Assembly: GCA_047619685.1 (NCBI GenBank)
Contig: JBLHLC010000002.1
Span: forward strand, 1 to 64,000
Length of the DNA: 64,000 nt
From: JABDJZ01 sp047619685
GTDB taxonomy: Bacteria > Bacteroidota > Rhodothermia > Rhodothermales > UBA10348
Reading direction: 5' to 3'
The position numbers were made by a program, and so were the translations under genes. Below the pieces are notes generated by a model. It worked only from the letters and a program-made list of their open reading frames with translations. It searched no databases and was not told the origin of the DNA. Shown piece by piece: positions 48,012 through 59,338 of this stretch; positions within the stretch are counted from its first letter, which is position 1, and each line of letters starts with the position of its first letter.

Positions 48012-48901
48012 TGCGGCTACTTCTTCTTTTTCTGGTCATCCTGGCGATGCCCATCGCAGCGGGCGCGCAGACCTTCAACTGGTTTGCGGCCACCATGACC
48101 TCCGGCGAATCCGGTAGCGAACATGCGTCGGTGATGGTGATCCCCGAGTCATCGTGGGTCCAGAGCGATTCTAGCCTGAGCCTGTCCGCCGCCGCGAAAA
48201 TACGGGTAGAAGAAGCCCGGGGACGCGGACTTCGGGTAGTGGCATCCGTGGGCTCGGCACGAAGTGAACAGGCGCTCAGGCTCCTGTGGGACGGCGCAGT
48301 AGACGGACTGATAGTGCCCGCAGGGGCACTCATGGCTCCGGTCTCAAGACCTGAAATGTCGGTTGTCCTTTCAGATATGGCCGCTGGACAGACGGTCGAC
48401 CGGTCGCTGGACGGTATCCTTGCAGACGCTCCTCGTTACGAAGGCGACTGGAGCGCACTTGACTCCATTTTTGCGTCTCGGGCACCCACCGCCAGTCGGC
48501 AGACTCCGTCCGATGAGATAGCCGTCATAGACAGCCAGAGTGGCGAGGCATCGCTTTTCCTGCCCGGCAGCATCCTCATATCGGGAAGCGTGCCGGATTC
48601 CTGGGCCGATCTTCTGGCCTTTCGCGCTGCGCATCCAGCAATTGGTGGCGGGCTGCACGAACGGCTGACCGGAACGCCTTACGCGTTCTACCGCGGGAAA
48701 CGTCTCTCGCGGGATGTGACCGACGAGGTCGTCGTGGTGTCCGGCGTCCAGGGCACGGCGCGCATCAACGTGTCGACCGTCTTTGAGGACAATGAGGTTG
48801 TGCGGGAGGTCCTGACCGGCAAGATGACGATTGTCAGCTATGGCCAGGTGTCCTTTCAGGCAGGCCCCACCGGGCTGCTCCTGATAGAACTGGTGCAGTA
48901 G
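48008..48901 (+). CDS. Secreted protein with degenerate alpha-amylase-like fold
   Basis: 298 residues with a signal peptide (LLLLFLVILAMPIAAGAQ). The middle shows alternating beta/alpha elements as in a TIM barrel (GLRVVASVGSARSEQALRLL, GAVDGLIVPAG), but the GH13 catalytic Asp-Glu-Asp motifs are missing. The C-terminal portion (WADLLAFRAAHPAIGGGLHERL, then YAFYRG, EVVVVSG and FEDNEVVREVLTG) resembles the C-terminal all-beta domain and last barrel helix of alpha-amylases. It may be a noncatalytic remnant. This is inference; no strong identification. Confidence 0.5.
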   Translation: MMRLLLLFLVILAMPIAAGAQTFNWFAATMTSGESGSEHASVMVIPESSWVQSDSSLSLSAAAKIRVEEARGRGLRVVASVGSARSEQALRLLWDGAVDGLIVPAGALMAPVSRPEMSVVLSDMAAGQTVDRSLDGILADAPRYEGDWSALDSIFASRAPTASRQTPSDEIAVIDSQSGEASLFLPGSILISGSVPDSWADLLAFRAAHPAIGGGLHERLTGTPYAFYRGKRLSRDVTDEVVVVSGVQGTARINVSTVFEDNEVVREVLTGKMTIVSYGQVSFQAGPTGLLLIELVQ

Positions 48902-48936
48902 AGGCCCGAGCGCCTCGCGGGAGCCTGCCGGAGACC

Positions 48937-51657
<2,721 letters not shown>

Positions 51658-51838
51658 GGGCGTCGCTGGGGATCAATTGGGATTCTGGATTAACCAAGGA
51701 GTCGGCCGGATTGTTCGATCTCCGGAGCGAATTGCTGTTGAAAGCGGGGACATCCTGTCTTGTTCATCGAAACACTCAGCACACGGGAAGCCGGCCTGTC
51801 GGAACTGCGGCTCAGAGGCCTTAGATTGACACGAACAA

Positions 51839-51911
51839 GGGGCCATAGCTCAGTTGGTAGAGCGCTTGGATCGCACCCAAGAGGTCAGGAGTTCGACTCT
51901 CCTTGGCTCCA
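51839..51911 (+). tRNA. tRNA-Ala (anticodon CGC)
   Basis: Complete cloverleaf: acceptor GGGGCCA/TGGCTCC with one G-U, D arm AGCTCAGTTGGTAGAGC, anticodon stem CTTGG/CCAAG with loop ATCGCAC giving CGC (GCG codons), T arm AGGAGTTCGACTCTCCT. The CCA is not encoded: the bases after the discriminator A are CCG. A terminator follows. Confidence 0.93.
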
Positions 51912-51920
51912 CCGGGATAG

Positions 51921-51959
51921 CCCCGTAATCGATTGCACTGCTTTTGGTTGCGGGGTTTT
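51921..51959 (+). terminator. tRNA-Ala terminator
   Basis: CCCCGTAA and TTGCGGGG (8 bp, one G-U) enclose a 19-nt loop and are followed by TTTT. It begins ten bases after the tRNA end. Confidence 0.75.
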
Positions 51960-52007
51960 GGAGTTCGTTAGTTACGCATCAGGTGACGATTTCCTTTTCG
52001 GAAGGCC

Positions 52008-53414
52008 TCAGTGAGTATTTCGGACCAAGGTGTCCACGTGTTTCACGGGAAGGTTTCCACTCGTTTCGCCTGAAGGTGTCCACTTTTGACGGGCTTCGCG
52101 AAACGGGTTTGAAGGGCCTCGGTCTGGGGCAGGATAATTGACAACCGGCATGGGCTGGTGCAGTAGAGAGGAGCCGCTCCTTTCCACACTCAGCCGCCCA
52201 TGCACGCCGTCTCCTGCCGTCCCAATCCATAGCCCGCCCGAGGCGTCTTCGGCCAATGCATATATGTGGGGAGTCGCGAGGCCCTCGGCCGCCCCGATGG
52301 TTTCCACAATCCTGTTGTTGTCCAGCGCAATCAGTCCGTCTTCGGTCCCGATCCAGGTCCAGCCGTTTCGGTCTGTAAGGACACTGAACACATTGTCGTG
52401 GGCGAGTGCTTCAGTCGTGGAGAAGGGCGTAAAGAGCCCGCGACGAATGCGATTGACCCCGCCACCGTTGGTGCCAATCCAAAGCGACCCATCGTCGTCC
52501 TCGAACAGGGAGAGTACCTGATCGTCTGTGAGTCCATGGGCCACGCCAAAACGATCGACGCCTGAGTGAGAGACGCGGGACACGCCGCCCGCAGACTGCC
52601 CAAACCATAGGGAGCCAGCGGCATCCCGGACCATGGCGCGGACGTAACCTCCGTCATCGATCAGCCAGTCCGAGCGGTCGAATACCTCATCCGTAGCAAT
52701 CCGAAACAGGAGTTCCTCCCTGGTGGCGACCCAAAGTGTGCCGTCATTCTCCTGGAATAGAGAGGACACGTAGGCATCTTCGAGTCCCTCCACATCCGCA
52801 GGAGAAAACCGTTCGCCATCAAACATCATGAGGCCGATGTCAGTCCCAACCCAGAGGCCTGCGTTGGGGTGGGGAATACTGGCTCCGATGAAGCGACCCT
52901 CGAACCCGGCCTCCGCACCAAATGTGGTGGCCACGCCGTCGGAGATGCGGGTCAGACCGGCTTCAAAACTCCCGATCCAGGCGATTCCGTCATCGTCCAC
53001 TCTCACCGACGTTGCAGACTCAGGAACGCCGGGAATCCGACTGAAAACGTCCTCCCGGTAGGTCAGGACCCCTCCGCGGCGAACGACGATTCATAACGTC
53101 CCGTCTTGGCTTGTGGTAAGCTGGATAATGTCTGACGTGGCAAAGGCCGGGTCGGTATCCGGACCAAATACCGTGAAAGCGACGCCATCAAATGGTGCCA
53201 GGCCCTCCTGCGTCCCCAGCCACAAATACCCGTCGGGGGTCTGGGCCATGGCGCTGACGGAATTCTGCGGCAGCCCGTCCTCATACTGACAGGACTCGTG
53301 GATATACTGGGATATCCGGACGCCCGGCTCCAATCCGAGACGTTCCTGCGCCACGCTCCGGTCAGCGAGGACCAGCGCGAGGGCAATTAAAAATGATGAT
53401 TTCAGGATGCGCAT
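52008..53414 (-). pseudogene. Two-component-regulator propeller protein, nonsense-interrupted and 3'-truncated
   Basis: The frame starts at ATG 53414 with a signal peptide (FLIALALVLADRSVAQ) and runs through propeller blades marked YLWLGTQEG, GLWVGTDIG, TLWVATREE, SLWFGQSAGG, SLWIGTNGGG, WTWIGTEDG and GLWIGTAGDG. At 53091-53093 an in-frame TGA replaces the Trp expected in DGTL-W-IVVRRGG; the same frame continues open afterwards. After about 52196 the similarity stops in the middle of a blade and the remaining frame is unrelated junk that crosses the 23-bp repeats. Full members are about 1000 residues with kinase or HTH output, all missing here. Confidence 0.82.
52027..52095. repeat. Three 23-bp tandem direct repeats, possible IS-end remnant
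   Basis: AAGGTGTCCAC (52027), AAGGTTTCCAC (52050) and AAGGTGTCCACTTTTGACGGG (52073, given in part) start exactly 23 bp apart. The shared AAGGTGTCCAC core and CGTTTC/GTTTC after it resemble multiple transposase-binding sites at the ends of IS21-like elements. No transposase gene is present. They lie between tRNA-Ala and the broken 3' end of a propeller gene. Confidence 0.55.
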
Positions 53415-53460
53415 GAACGAGATTCCGCCTTACACCAATATGGCGTTTGCCCTTAGACCC

Positions 53461-56103
53461 ATGATTGCCCGTTCAATTACCCAGGTTTGTCTAGCAATTC
53501 TCTTGACCGGTTGTGGAGGGCAGTCAGCGGAAATTCTGATTCCAACGGACACCGGTCGTGTCTGGCTGGGACCGGAGTTCTACGCAAACCGTCTTCAGGA
53601 TTGGAGCCTGGAGGCAGGGCGAATTGTGGCCCTGGAAGGGCGGCGGACGAAGCCGATGCGGACCGTTCATTTGCTCTCGCGCGCCGTGACGGGGCCAGGC
53701 TTTCAGGTCGGCGTTCAGATGGAAGGGGCAGGGGTCTCGGGGTCTTCAGACGATTGGGCCGGATTCCTCCTGGGAGCCGGTTCACCAGACATAGATCACA
53801 GGATATCCGTCCTTACACACCATTGGCCAGCCCCCGGTGGCGGCGTTTTTGTGGGGATTGATGGCAGAGGGCGCCTTGTGGTGAGAGACAACGCCTCCTT
53901 TACCTACAGGACGGGGCCGCGAGGAGACTATACCACCAGCGACTGGCCGCTCCTTGGCATTGCCGACTCGCTCAGCGCGGTGCCCTCCGGCGAAGTGACG
54001 CTCCAGGTAGCCGCGAGTCTCGCAGGTGGAGAGCCGCTGTTGGAGATCAGGGTCGCGGATGCAGCGACGGGGCAGGTCCTGGCATCCGGCATGGTGGAGG
54101 GAATTCCCGCCAGTGCATTTGAAGGGACGGTGGCTCTGGTTTCGCACGGGAGCCCTCACGGGGATGAGCGGGGTTACGCGTTTGCGGACTGGCAACTGTC
54201 TGGCCTGGAGGTGGCCCAGACGCCCGATAGAATATTTGGGCCTGTGTTGGGGATCATGTTTACCCAGAGTCGCGGGACTCTCAAACTGACGGCACAGTTC
54301 GGCCCATTGGGGGCCAGCGACTCGCAAACGGCTCACCTGGAGCGAAGAGGCGCGGGCGGCTGGGAGGCCGTTGGCACCACAGACATCAAGCAGGACGGAT
54401 ACACGGCGACCTTCAGGATCGCAGACTGGGAGGCCTCCCAGGTCAGTGACATTCGGGTCGCGTACGATCTGCGGGTCGGCGAGGGTCAGGTTGAAAGGCG
54501 GTACTACGAAGGGTCGGTGCCAGCGGAGCCGATCGGCCGGCCGTTTGTGCTGGCAGGACTGAATTGCCACCACATTTCAGGCGGAGACGGTTCGTGGACC
54601 CACGATCATTTCTGGTACCCGCACGCGGAACTGACGTCTCTCGTCGAATACCATCAGCCAGACATGCTGTTTTTTGCCGGCGACCAGATTTACGAGTCGG
54701 GCTTGGAAGGCATCGTGCGGACGCCAAACGATGAGGCCATTCTGGACTACCTCAATCACTGGTACCGTTTCGTGCGCGCGTTCGGCGATTTGACGCGAAA
54801 CCGCCCCACCGTGGCGATCCCCGATGATCACGACGTCTACCACGGAAACGTCTGGGGAGCAGGGGGCAAGGCGGCGACTGGTCCGTTCAGTCCGGCGTCT
54901 GACAACGGCGGGTACATCATGGCACCCGAGTTCGTCAACGTGGTGCATCAGACCCAAACAAGCCACCTGCCGGATCCTGTCGATCCCGATCCGATCGAGC
55001 AGGGCATCTCGGTCTATTTCACTGACATGGTGTATGGCGGCGTCAGCTTCGCCATCCTGGCCGACAGGATGTGGAAGTCAGCGCCCCGAGTGGTCTTGCC
55101 TGATGCAGAGATATGGAACGGCTGGTCACTGGACCTTTCCTACGACGCGGCCCGACGGTCGGATGCCCCGGGCGCCCAACTGCTGGGCGAACGCCAGGAG
55201 GCTTTCCTGGAAAGGTGGGCGGATGATTGGGCCGGAAACGCGTGGATGAAGGTGGTGCTTTCGCAGACACCGTTCGCCAATGTGGCTACGATTCCCGAAG
55301 AAGCCCTCAATGGTTCGGTCATTCCTGGCCTCCCGAACCCGCTGCCCGGAGAGTACCTGGAGGGATACAAGAAGGCGGCCGATCATGATTCGGGGGCCTG
55401 GCCACAAACCCCGCGCGACAGGGCGGTTCGCTTGATTCGACGGGGCTTTGCGGTCCACCTCACCGGCGATCAGCACTTGGGTAGTGTCGTCCAGTACGGC
55501 GTGGATGATTACCGTGACGCCGGATTCGCGTTTACCGTCCCGTCCATCGCGAATATCTGGCCTCGACGCTGGTTTCCACCAGAAGAGGGTGCCAATCGAG
55601 AGGAGGGCGCCGCCGCGTACACCGGTGACCACCTGGACGGTTTCGGGAATCACATGACGGTGCGGGCGGTGGCCAATCCCGTGGACGCGGGCGTGGAGCC
55701 CAAGGCGCTCTATGATCGCACGCCCGGCTTTGGACTGGTCCGCCTGGACCCGGAGGACCGGTCGGTGACATTTGAGGCATGGCCCCGCTGGACCGACCCA
55801 ACGAGTCCTGACGCGATTCAGTTTTCGGACTGGCCCATCCGCTTTAAGCAAGAGGACGGCTACGGAAGGAAGCGCTCCGGATACCTCCCGGAGGTAGCGC
55901 TGGAAGGGGTGACCAACCCCGTGGTCCGCGTGGACGACGAGGTCACGGGCGAGTGGCTCTACACCATTCGGGTAAACGGGGAAACGTTCAGTCCCTGGGT
56001 CTTCGATGCCACGCATACTTACACGGTGCGGCTGACCGACCCGGACAGGGGCATGGAGGAGACGCTTGTGGGTCAAAGGCCGTCGGAGGCGCCGCTTCGG
56101 TAG
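53461..56103 (+). CDS. PhoD-like phosphatase lipoprotein
   Basis: 880 residues from ATG 53461, chosen for the leader MIARSITQVCLAILLTGCG. The first 300 residues are strand-rich and may be a LamG/CBM-like domain. The PhoD metallophosphatase core begins near residue 370: LAGLNCHHISGG, MLFFAGDQIYES, VAIPDDHDVYHGNVWG, the loop SQTPFANVATIP and HLTGDQHLGSVVQYG give the iron/calcium site. C-terminal strand domain to the end. It is divergent from the pseudogene with 46 bp between starts. Substrate, phosphodiester or monoester, is not given by sequence. Confidence 0.86.
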   Translation: MIARSITQVCLAILLTGCGGQSAEILIPTDTGRVWLGPEFYANRLQDWSLEAGRIVALEGRRTKPMRTVHLLSRAVTGPGFQVGVQMEGAGVSGSSDDWAGFLLGAGSPDIDHRISVLTHHWPAPGGGVFVGIDGRGRLVVRDNASFTYRTGPRGDYTTSDWPLLGIADSLSAVPSGEVTLQVAASLAGGEPLLEIRVADAATGQVLASGMVEGIPASAFEGTVALVSHGSPHGDERGYAFADWQLSGLEVAQTPDRIFGPVLGIMFTQSRGTLKLTAQFGPLGASDSQTAHLERRGAGGWEAVGTTDIKQDGYTATFRIADWEASQVSDIRVAYDLRVGEGQVERRYYEGSVPAEPIGRPFVLAGLNCHHISGGDGSWTHDHFWYPHAELTSLVEYHQPDMLFFAGDQIYESGLEGIVRTPNDEAILDYLNHWYRFVRAFGDLTRNRPTVAIPDDHDVYHGNVWGAGGKAATGPFSPASDNGGYIMAPEFVNVVHQTQTSHLPDPVDPDPIEQGISVYFTDMVYGGVSFAILADRMWKSAPRVVLPDAEIWNGWSLDLSYDAARRSDAPGAQLLGERQEAFLERWADDWAGNAWMKVVLSQTPFANVATIPEEALNGSVIPGLPNPLPGEYLEGYKKAADHDSGAWPQTPRDRAVRLIRRGFAVHLTGDQHLGSVVQYGVDDYRDAGFAFTVPSIANIWPRRWFPPEEGANREEGAAAYTGDHLDGFGNHMTVRAVANPVDAGVEPKALYDRTPGFGLVRLDPEDRSVTFEAWPRWTDPTSPDAIQFSDWPIRFKQEDGYGRKRSGYLPEVALEGVTNPVVRVDDEVTGEWLYTIRVNGETFSPWVFDATHTYTVRLTDPDRGMEETLVGQRPSEAPLR

Positions 56104-56149
56104 GGTTGGCACGGAGCGTGCATAGCTCGGGGCATCACCACTTCTTTCT

Positions 56150-58141
56150 ATGCAGATCTACCGACCTCTTACAAGTCCTCTGCGACCGGCGTCCGGCAGC
56201 CGGATCAGGCGATGGAGCGCACTGGGTGCGTTTGTCTGCGTTTCCGGCGTGTGTGCAGCACAGCCGGCCCCGGAGACCCAAGCCGGTCGCCTGACGCTTA
56301 CCGAACTGGATGCCTCGGCAAAAACCGGTAGTGTCTCGGCAAATCGTGCCAAGGCCAGTGGTCCGCAGCAGTCGATTGTGGCCTATTCGGCCCCGATACC
56401 TCTTCCAGAGGGCGTGATTGTCGGACACTCTCCGCCACACTGGTGGGGATCATCCTGGGATCGCGACCGAGCGGCATGGATCAAGGGTGTGCTCTGGATC
56501 CTCTATGGGATCGTGGGACTGATCTGCATCTACGGCATCCGGCACTACACGTTTACCTATAACCGCCTCTTCGGGCGGCAGCGTCATCCCTACCTGCCCA
56601 TCGACATTGCCGACTGGCCGCGTCTGACTGTTCTGATCCCATGTCATAATGAGGAGCGGGTGGTCTCCTCCATTCTTGAGGCACTTCTCAAGGTGGACTA
56701 TCCGGGAGATCGCATCCGCATCGTTCCGGTCAACGACAGATCTACGGACGGCACCCGCCAGATAATCGACCGCTTTGCGGCGGCATTTCCTGACAGGATC
56801 ATTCCCATACATCGAGATGGAGGGGCGCCCGGGAAGGCGGCTGCCCTGGAGGATGCCGTCAAGGAAGTCAAAGATGACATTATCCTTGTCTTTGATGCGG
56901 ATTACCTTCCGGGGAAAGATCTGATCAAGCGGTTGGCCGCCCCGTTCCTGGATCCCCAGGTTGGCGCAGTGATGGGTCGCGTAGTCCCGGTCAATACGCC
57001 CAAAAACCTGTTGACCCGCTTGCTGGACCTCGAGCGTGCCGGCGGATACCAGGTGGATCAGCAGGCACGCATGAACCTCCGTGTGATCGCGCAATATGGC
57101 GGTACCGTGGGCGGAGTCCGGGTCTCAGCCCTGCAAGCCGTTGGCGGCTGGCGCAAGGAGTCGCTGGCGGAAGACACCGACATTACGTTTCGACTCGTTC
57201 TTGGCGGCTGGAAAATCGCCTACTCAAACAGATACGAGTGTTACGAGGAAGTCCCCGAGTCCTGGCCAGTACGAATTCGCCAGATTATGCGCTGGGCCCG
57301 CGGGCATACAGACGCTGCCATTCGATACATGCCGGGTCTATTTACCAGGCCGCGCCTTACCCTGCGAGAAAGGGTAGACGGAGCCTTGCTGCTCGGCACG
57401 TACTTCATGTCTCCCATCCTGCTCATCGGGTGGTTCCTGGCCATTCTGGCCTTCTATTTGGGTGCGAATCCGTTCCTGGGTGCAGTCGCCATCTTTTCGG
57501 TGGCCGCATACAATACCATCGGTAATTTCGCCGCCTTCTTCGAGATCGGCGCCGCTGCGCATCTTGATGGCACGGAGCGCCGGATGAGGATTCTTCCGCT
57601 CGTGCTTGGCGGTTTCCTGGTCAGCCTGGTGTCCACCTCAAGGGCTGTTCTAACTCAGTTTTGGCCGTCTCAGGGCGACTTCAAATGGGACAAGACGGAG
57701 CGGTACCGTGAAGGTGCTCCGGCATTGTCATATCGGACGGCTACTCTTGGGGCAGCCACCGCAATCCCGGCTCCCGCCTCCTCGCCACTTCAGCCGGCGC
57801 CCCAGGCGCACCCCGCGCCAGCGGCAAGGCCTGCACCGGTCGCCCGGCCTATCACTGCTCCAAGGCCACTCAGCCCTGCAGCGGATCGCGCGCCGGTGCA
57901 ACCGTCCGTACCCGGCATTCCCGTATTGCCGGCGCCCGTGTTTACCGCGTCGTCGACTCCCGAAGCCCCGACGACGGCAACTCCTGCAGCATTGCCCGAG
58001 TCGCGAGGCAATTTTGCTCCTCAGCCCGAACATGAGGCGCCTCGCAGCGAAAGGCGTCCCTTGGGCGCCGCCGATCGTCCAGCGGCGCCGTCAACAGGGC
58101 AAAGTCAGCCCATTAGAAACCCCGAGAGGCGCACGCGATGA
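56150..58141 (+). CDS. Membrane glycosyltransferase, family 2 (polysaccharide synthase type)
   Basis: 663 residues. An unusual N-terminal part has a signal-like segment (LGAFVCVSGVCAAQ) and about 60 polar residues before the first clear membrane helix (WIKGVLWILYGIVGLICIY). The GT2 catalytic domain follows, about 160-380: VLIPCHNEERVVSSILEALL, NDRSTDGTRQII, the DxD VFDADYLPG, AEDTDITFRL and the processive-synthase motif QIMRWARG. Several helices follow (LLGTYFMSPILLIGWFLAIL, LGGFLVSLVSTSR). The final 130 residues are Pro/Ala-rich low complexity. Likely beta-glycan polymer synthase; stop overlaps the next start (ATGA). Confidence 0.87.
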   Translation: MQIYRPLTSPLRPASGSRIRRWSALGAFVCVSGVCAAQPAPETQAGRLTLTELDASAKTGSVSANRAKASGPQQSIVAYSAPIPLPEGVIVGHSPPHWWGSSWDRDRAAWIKGVLWILYGIVGLICIYGIRHYTFTYNRLFGRQRHPYLPIDIADWPRLTVLIPCHNEERVVSSILEALLKVDYPGDRIRIVPVNDRSTDGTRQIIDRFAAAFPDRIIPIHRDGGAPGKAAALEDAVKEVKDDIILVFDADYLPGKDLIKRLAAPFLDPQVGAVMGRVVPVNTPKNLLTRLLDLERAGGYQVDQQARMNLRVIAQYGGTVGGVRVSALQAVGGWRKESLAEDTDITFRLVLGGWKIAYSNRYECYEEVPESWPVRIRQIMRWARGHTDAAIRYMPGLFTRPRLTLRERVDGALLLGTYFMSPILLIGWFLAILAFYLGANPFLGAVAIFSVAAYNTIGNFAAFFEIGAAAHLDGTERRMRILPLVLGGFLVSLVSTSRAVLTQFWPSQGDFKWDKTERYREGAPALSYRTATLGAATAIPAPASSPLQPAPQAHPAPAARPAPVARPITAPRPLSPAADRAPVQPSVPGIPVLPAPVFTASSTPEAPTTATPAALPESRGNFAPQPEHEAPRSERRPLGAADRPAAPSTGQSQPIRNPERRTR

Positions 58142-59250
58142 TAGTTGGCGTGATCATACTGTTCGTGGTAGCCGCGTTCGTCATCTCTCTCCCGGCGTGG
58201 CCGGCGTTCACCGAGTGGCGAGTTGGGCGTGACAAGCAGCCCCTGACCATCTCGGACACGTACGCCGCCGACCATCACATCGTCGCGGAAGCCTTCGGCA
58301 AGGAGGTCGGAGAGCACCTGAGGGACGCAGTTCAGATGTATGTTGCCTCCGGTGGACAGTCGGGCATGGGTCATACGGCGCTGAAGAACCACTATGATAT
58401 TTTTGGCCCCCACTCCAAGCAGGTGCCGGACTTCCAGAACGGCGTGTTGCCTCTGGTCCTGGTTCGAAACACGCTGACACAGTGGCCTGCCAAGGCGATC
58501 CTCATGCGTCAGACCTACGTGGCGGGTGCGTTTGAGTCCGGTCCCGGCGCCCGACTGGAGCGGCTCTATGTAGACGGAGACGTGTATCTCGGCGAGGAGA
58601 CCGTGGTTTCAGACTGGACGCACGCACGTCGAGATCTTCGTGCGCTGGCAGGCTGTGAACTCAATGGCAGTGTCGTGGCCCATCGCATGGTCCAGATCTG
58701 GCCCGGGTGTCACTTTGAACGTTTGTCCGGCGGCGAGATTCGATTTGGAGACGAGTGGCACTGGCCAGAAGGACCGGTTGCCTCGCAGCACAAGGCACAG
58801 GATGTTCCGCCACTCTTTCGCCTGAATGGGCGAGCCGAGCGGCAGGGGAGTGGGCACGTTGTCGCTGGCGATCTCAGCATCCCGGCCTCGCATTCGTGGT
58901 CGGGAGATCTGATCGTGTTGGGCAAGCTTCGTCTGGGGCACGATGCGCGCATCGAGGGAAGCGTCAAGGCGGAAGGCGCCGTGGTTCTTGAGCCCGGTTC
59001 GTCTGTGGTTGGACAACTCTTCTCCGATACCTCTATCGAAATCCGCTCCGGAGCCCGTGTTACCGGCACAGCGGCGACCGAGGGAGACCTCCGCCTGCGC
59101 TGGGGAGCGGAAGTAGGATCGCCAAAATCGCCCTCCACTGCCACGGGCCAGATTGTTATGATGGAGCAGGGAGCCCGCGTTTTCGGACTCGTAATGGCCG
59201 TGGAAGAAGGTCGTGTCGCCGTTCGCACCGTCGCACGCATCGCCGCCTGA
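58138..59250 (+). CDS. Bactofilin-like polymer-forming membrane protein
   Basis: 370 residues. One N-terminal membrane helix (MIVGVIILFVVAAFVISLPAWP), a central domain with no known motif (98-240) and C-terminal repeats of short strands with the pattern GDLIVLGKLRLGHDARIEGSVKAEG, VVGQLFSDTSIEIRSGARVTG, typical of bactofilin (polymer-forming cytoskeletal) right-handed beta-helix. Bactofilins organise polysaccharide or peptidoglycan machines; with the upstream glycosyltransferase it may scaffold polymer secretion, which is inference. ATG 58138 overlaps the glycosyltransferase stop. Confidence 0.72.
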   Translation: MIVGVIILFVVAAFVISLPAWPAFTEWRVGRDKQPLTISDTYAADHHIVAEAFGKEVGEHLRDAVQMYVASGGQSGMGHTALKNHYDIFGPHSKQVPDFQNGVLPLVLVRNTLTQWPAKAILMRQTYVAGAFESGPGARLERLYVDGDVYLGEETVVSDWTHARRDLRALAGCELNGSVVAHRMVQIWPGCHFERLSGGEIRFGDEWHWPEGPVASQHKAQDVPPLFRLNGRAERQGSGHVVAGDLSIPASHSWSGDLIVLGKLRLGHDARIEGSVKAEGAVVLEPGSSVVGQLFSDTSIEIRSGARVTGTAATEGDLRLRWGAEVGSPKSPSTATGQIVMMEQGARVFGLVMAVEEGRVAVRTVARIAA

Positions 59251-59300
59251 AACCAGTTGGCTTTCGGGCTTCAGTCTGTGTAGTTCGGGACGATACCGGA

Positions 59301-59321
59301 TCTGTTAGAAAACCTAACAGA
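59301..59321. promoter_or_regulatory. Perfect inverted repeat upstream of the UDP-GlcNAc epimerase
   Basis: TCTGTTAG and CTAACAGA (8-bp arms, 5-nt spacer AAAAC) lie in the 88-bp space before ATG 59339 and end 17 bp before it. It is the best operator-like palindrome in the cluster; it could equally form a hairpin over the ribosome-binding region. Confidence 0.55.
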
Positions 59322-59338
59322 ACCCACCGTCGTTTCGC

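Noticed and set aside
53091..53093. TGA as selenocysteine or recoded codon in the propeller gene
   Set aside because: No SECIS-like context considered credible; the blade motif calls for Trp, and the gene is also truncated, so a nonsense change is simpler.
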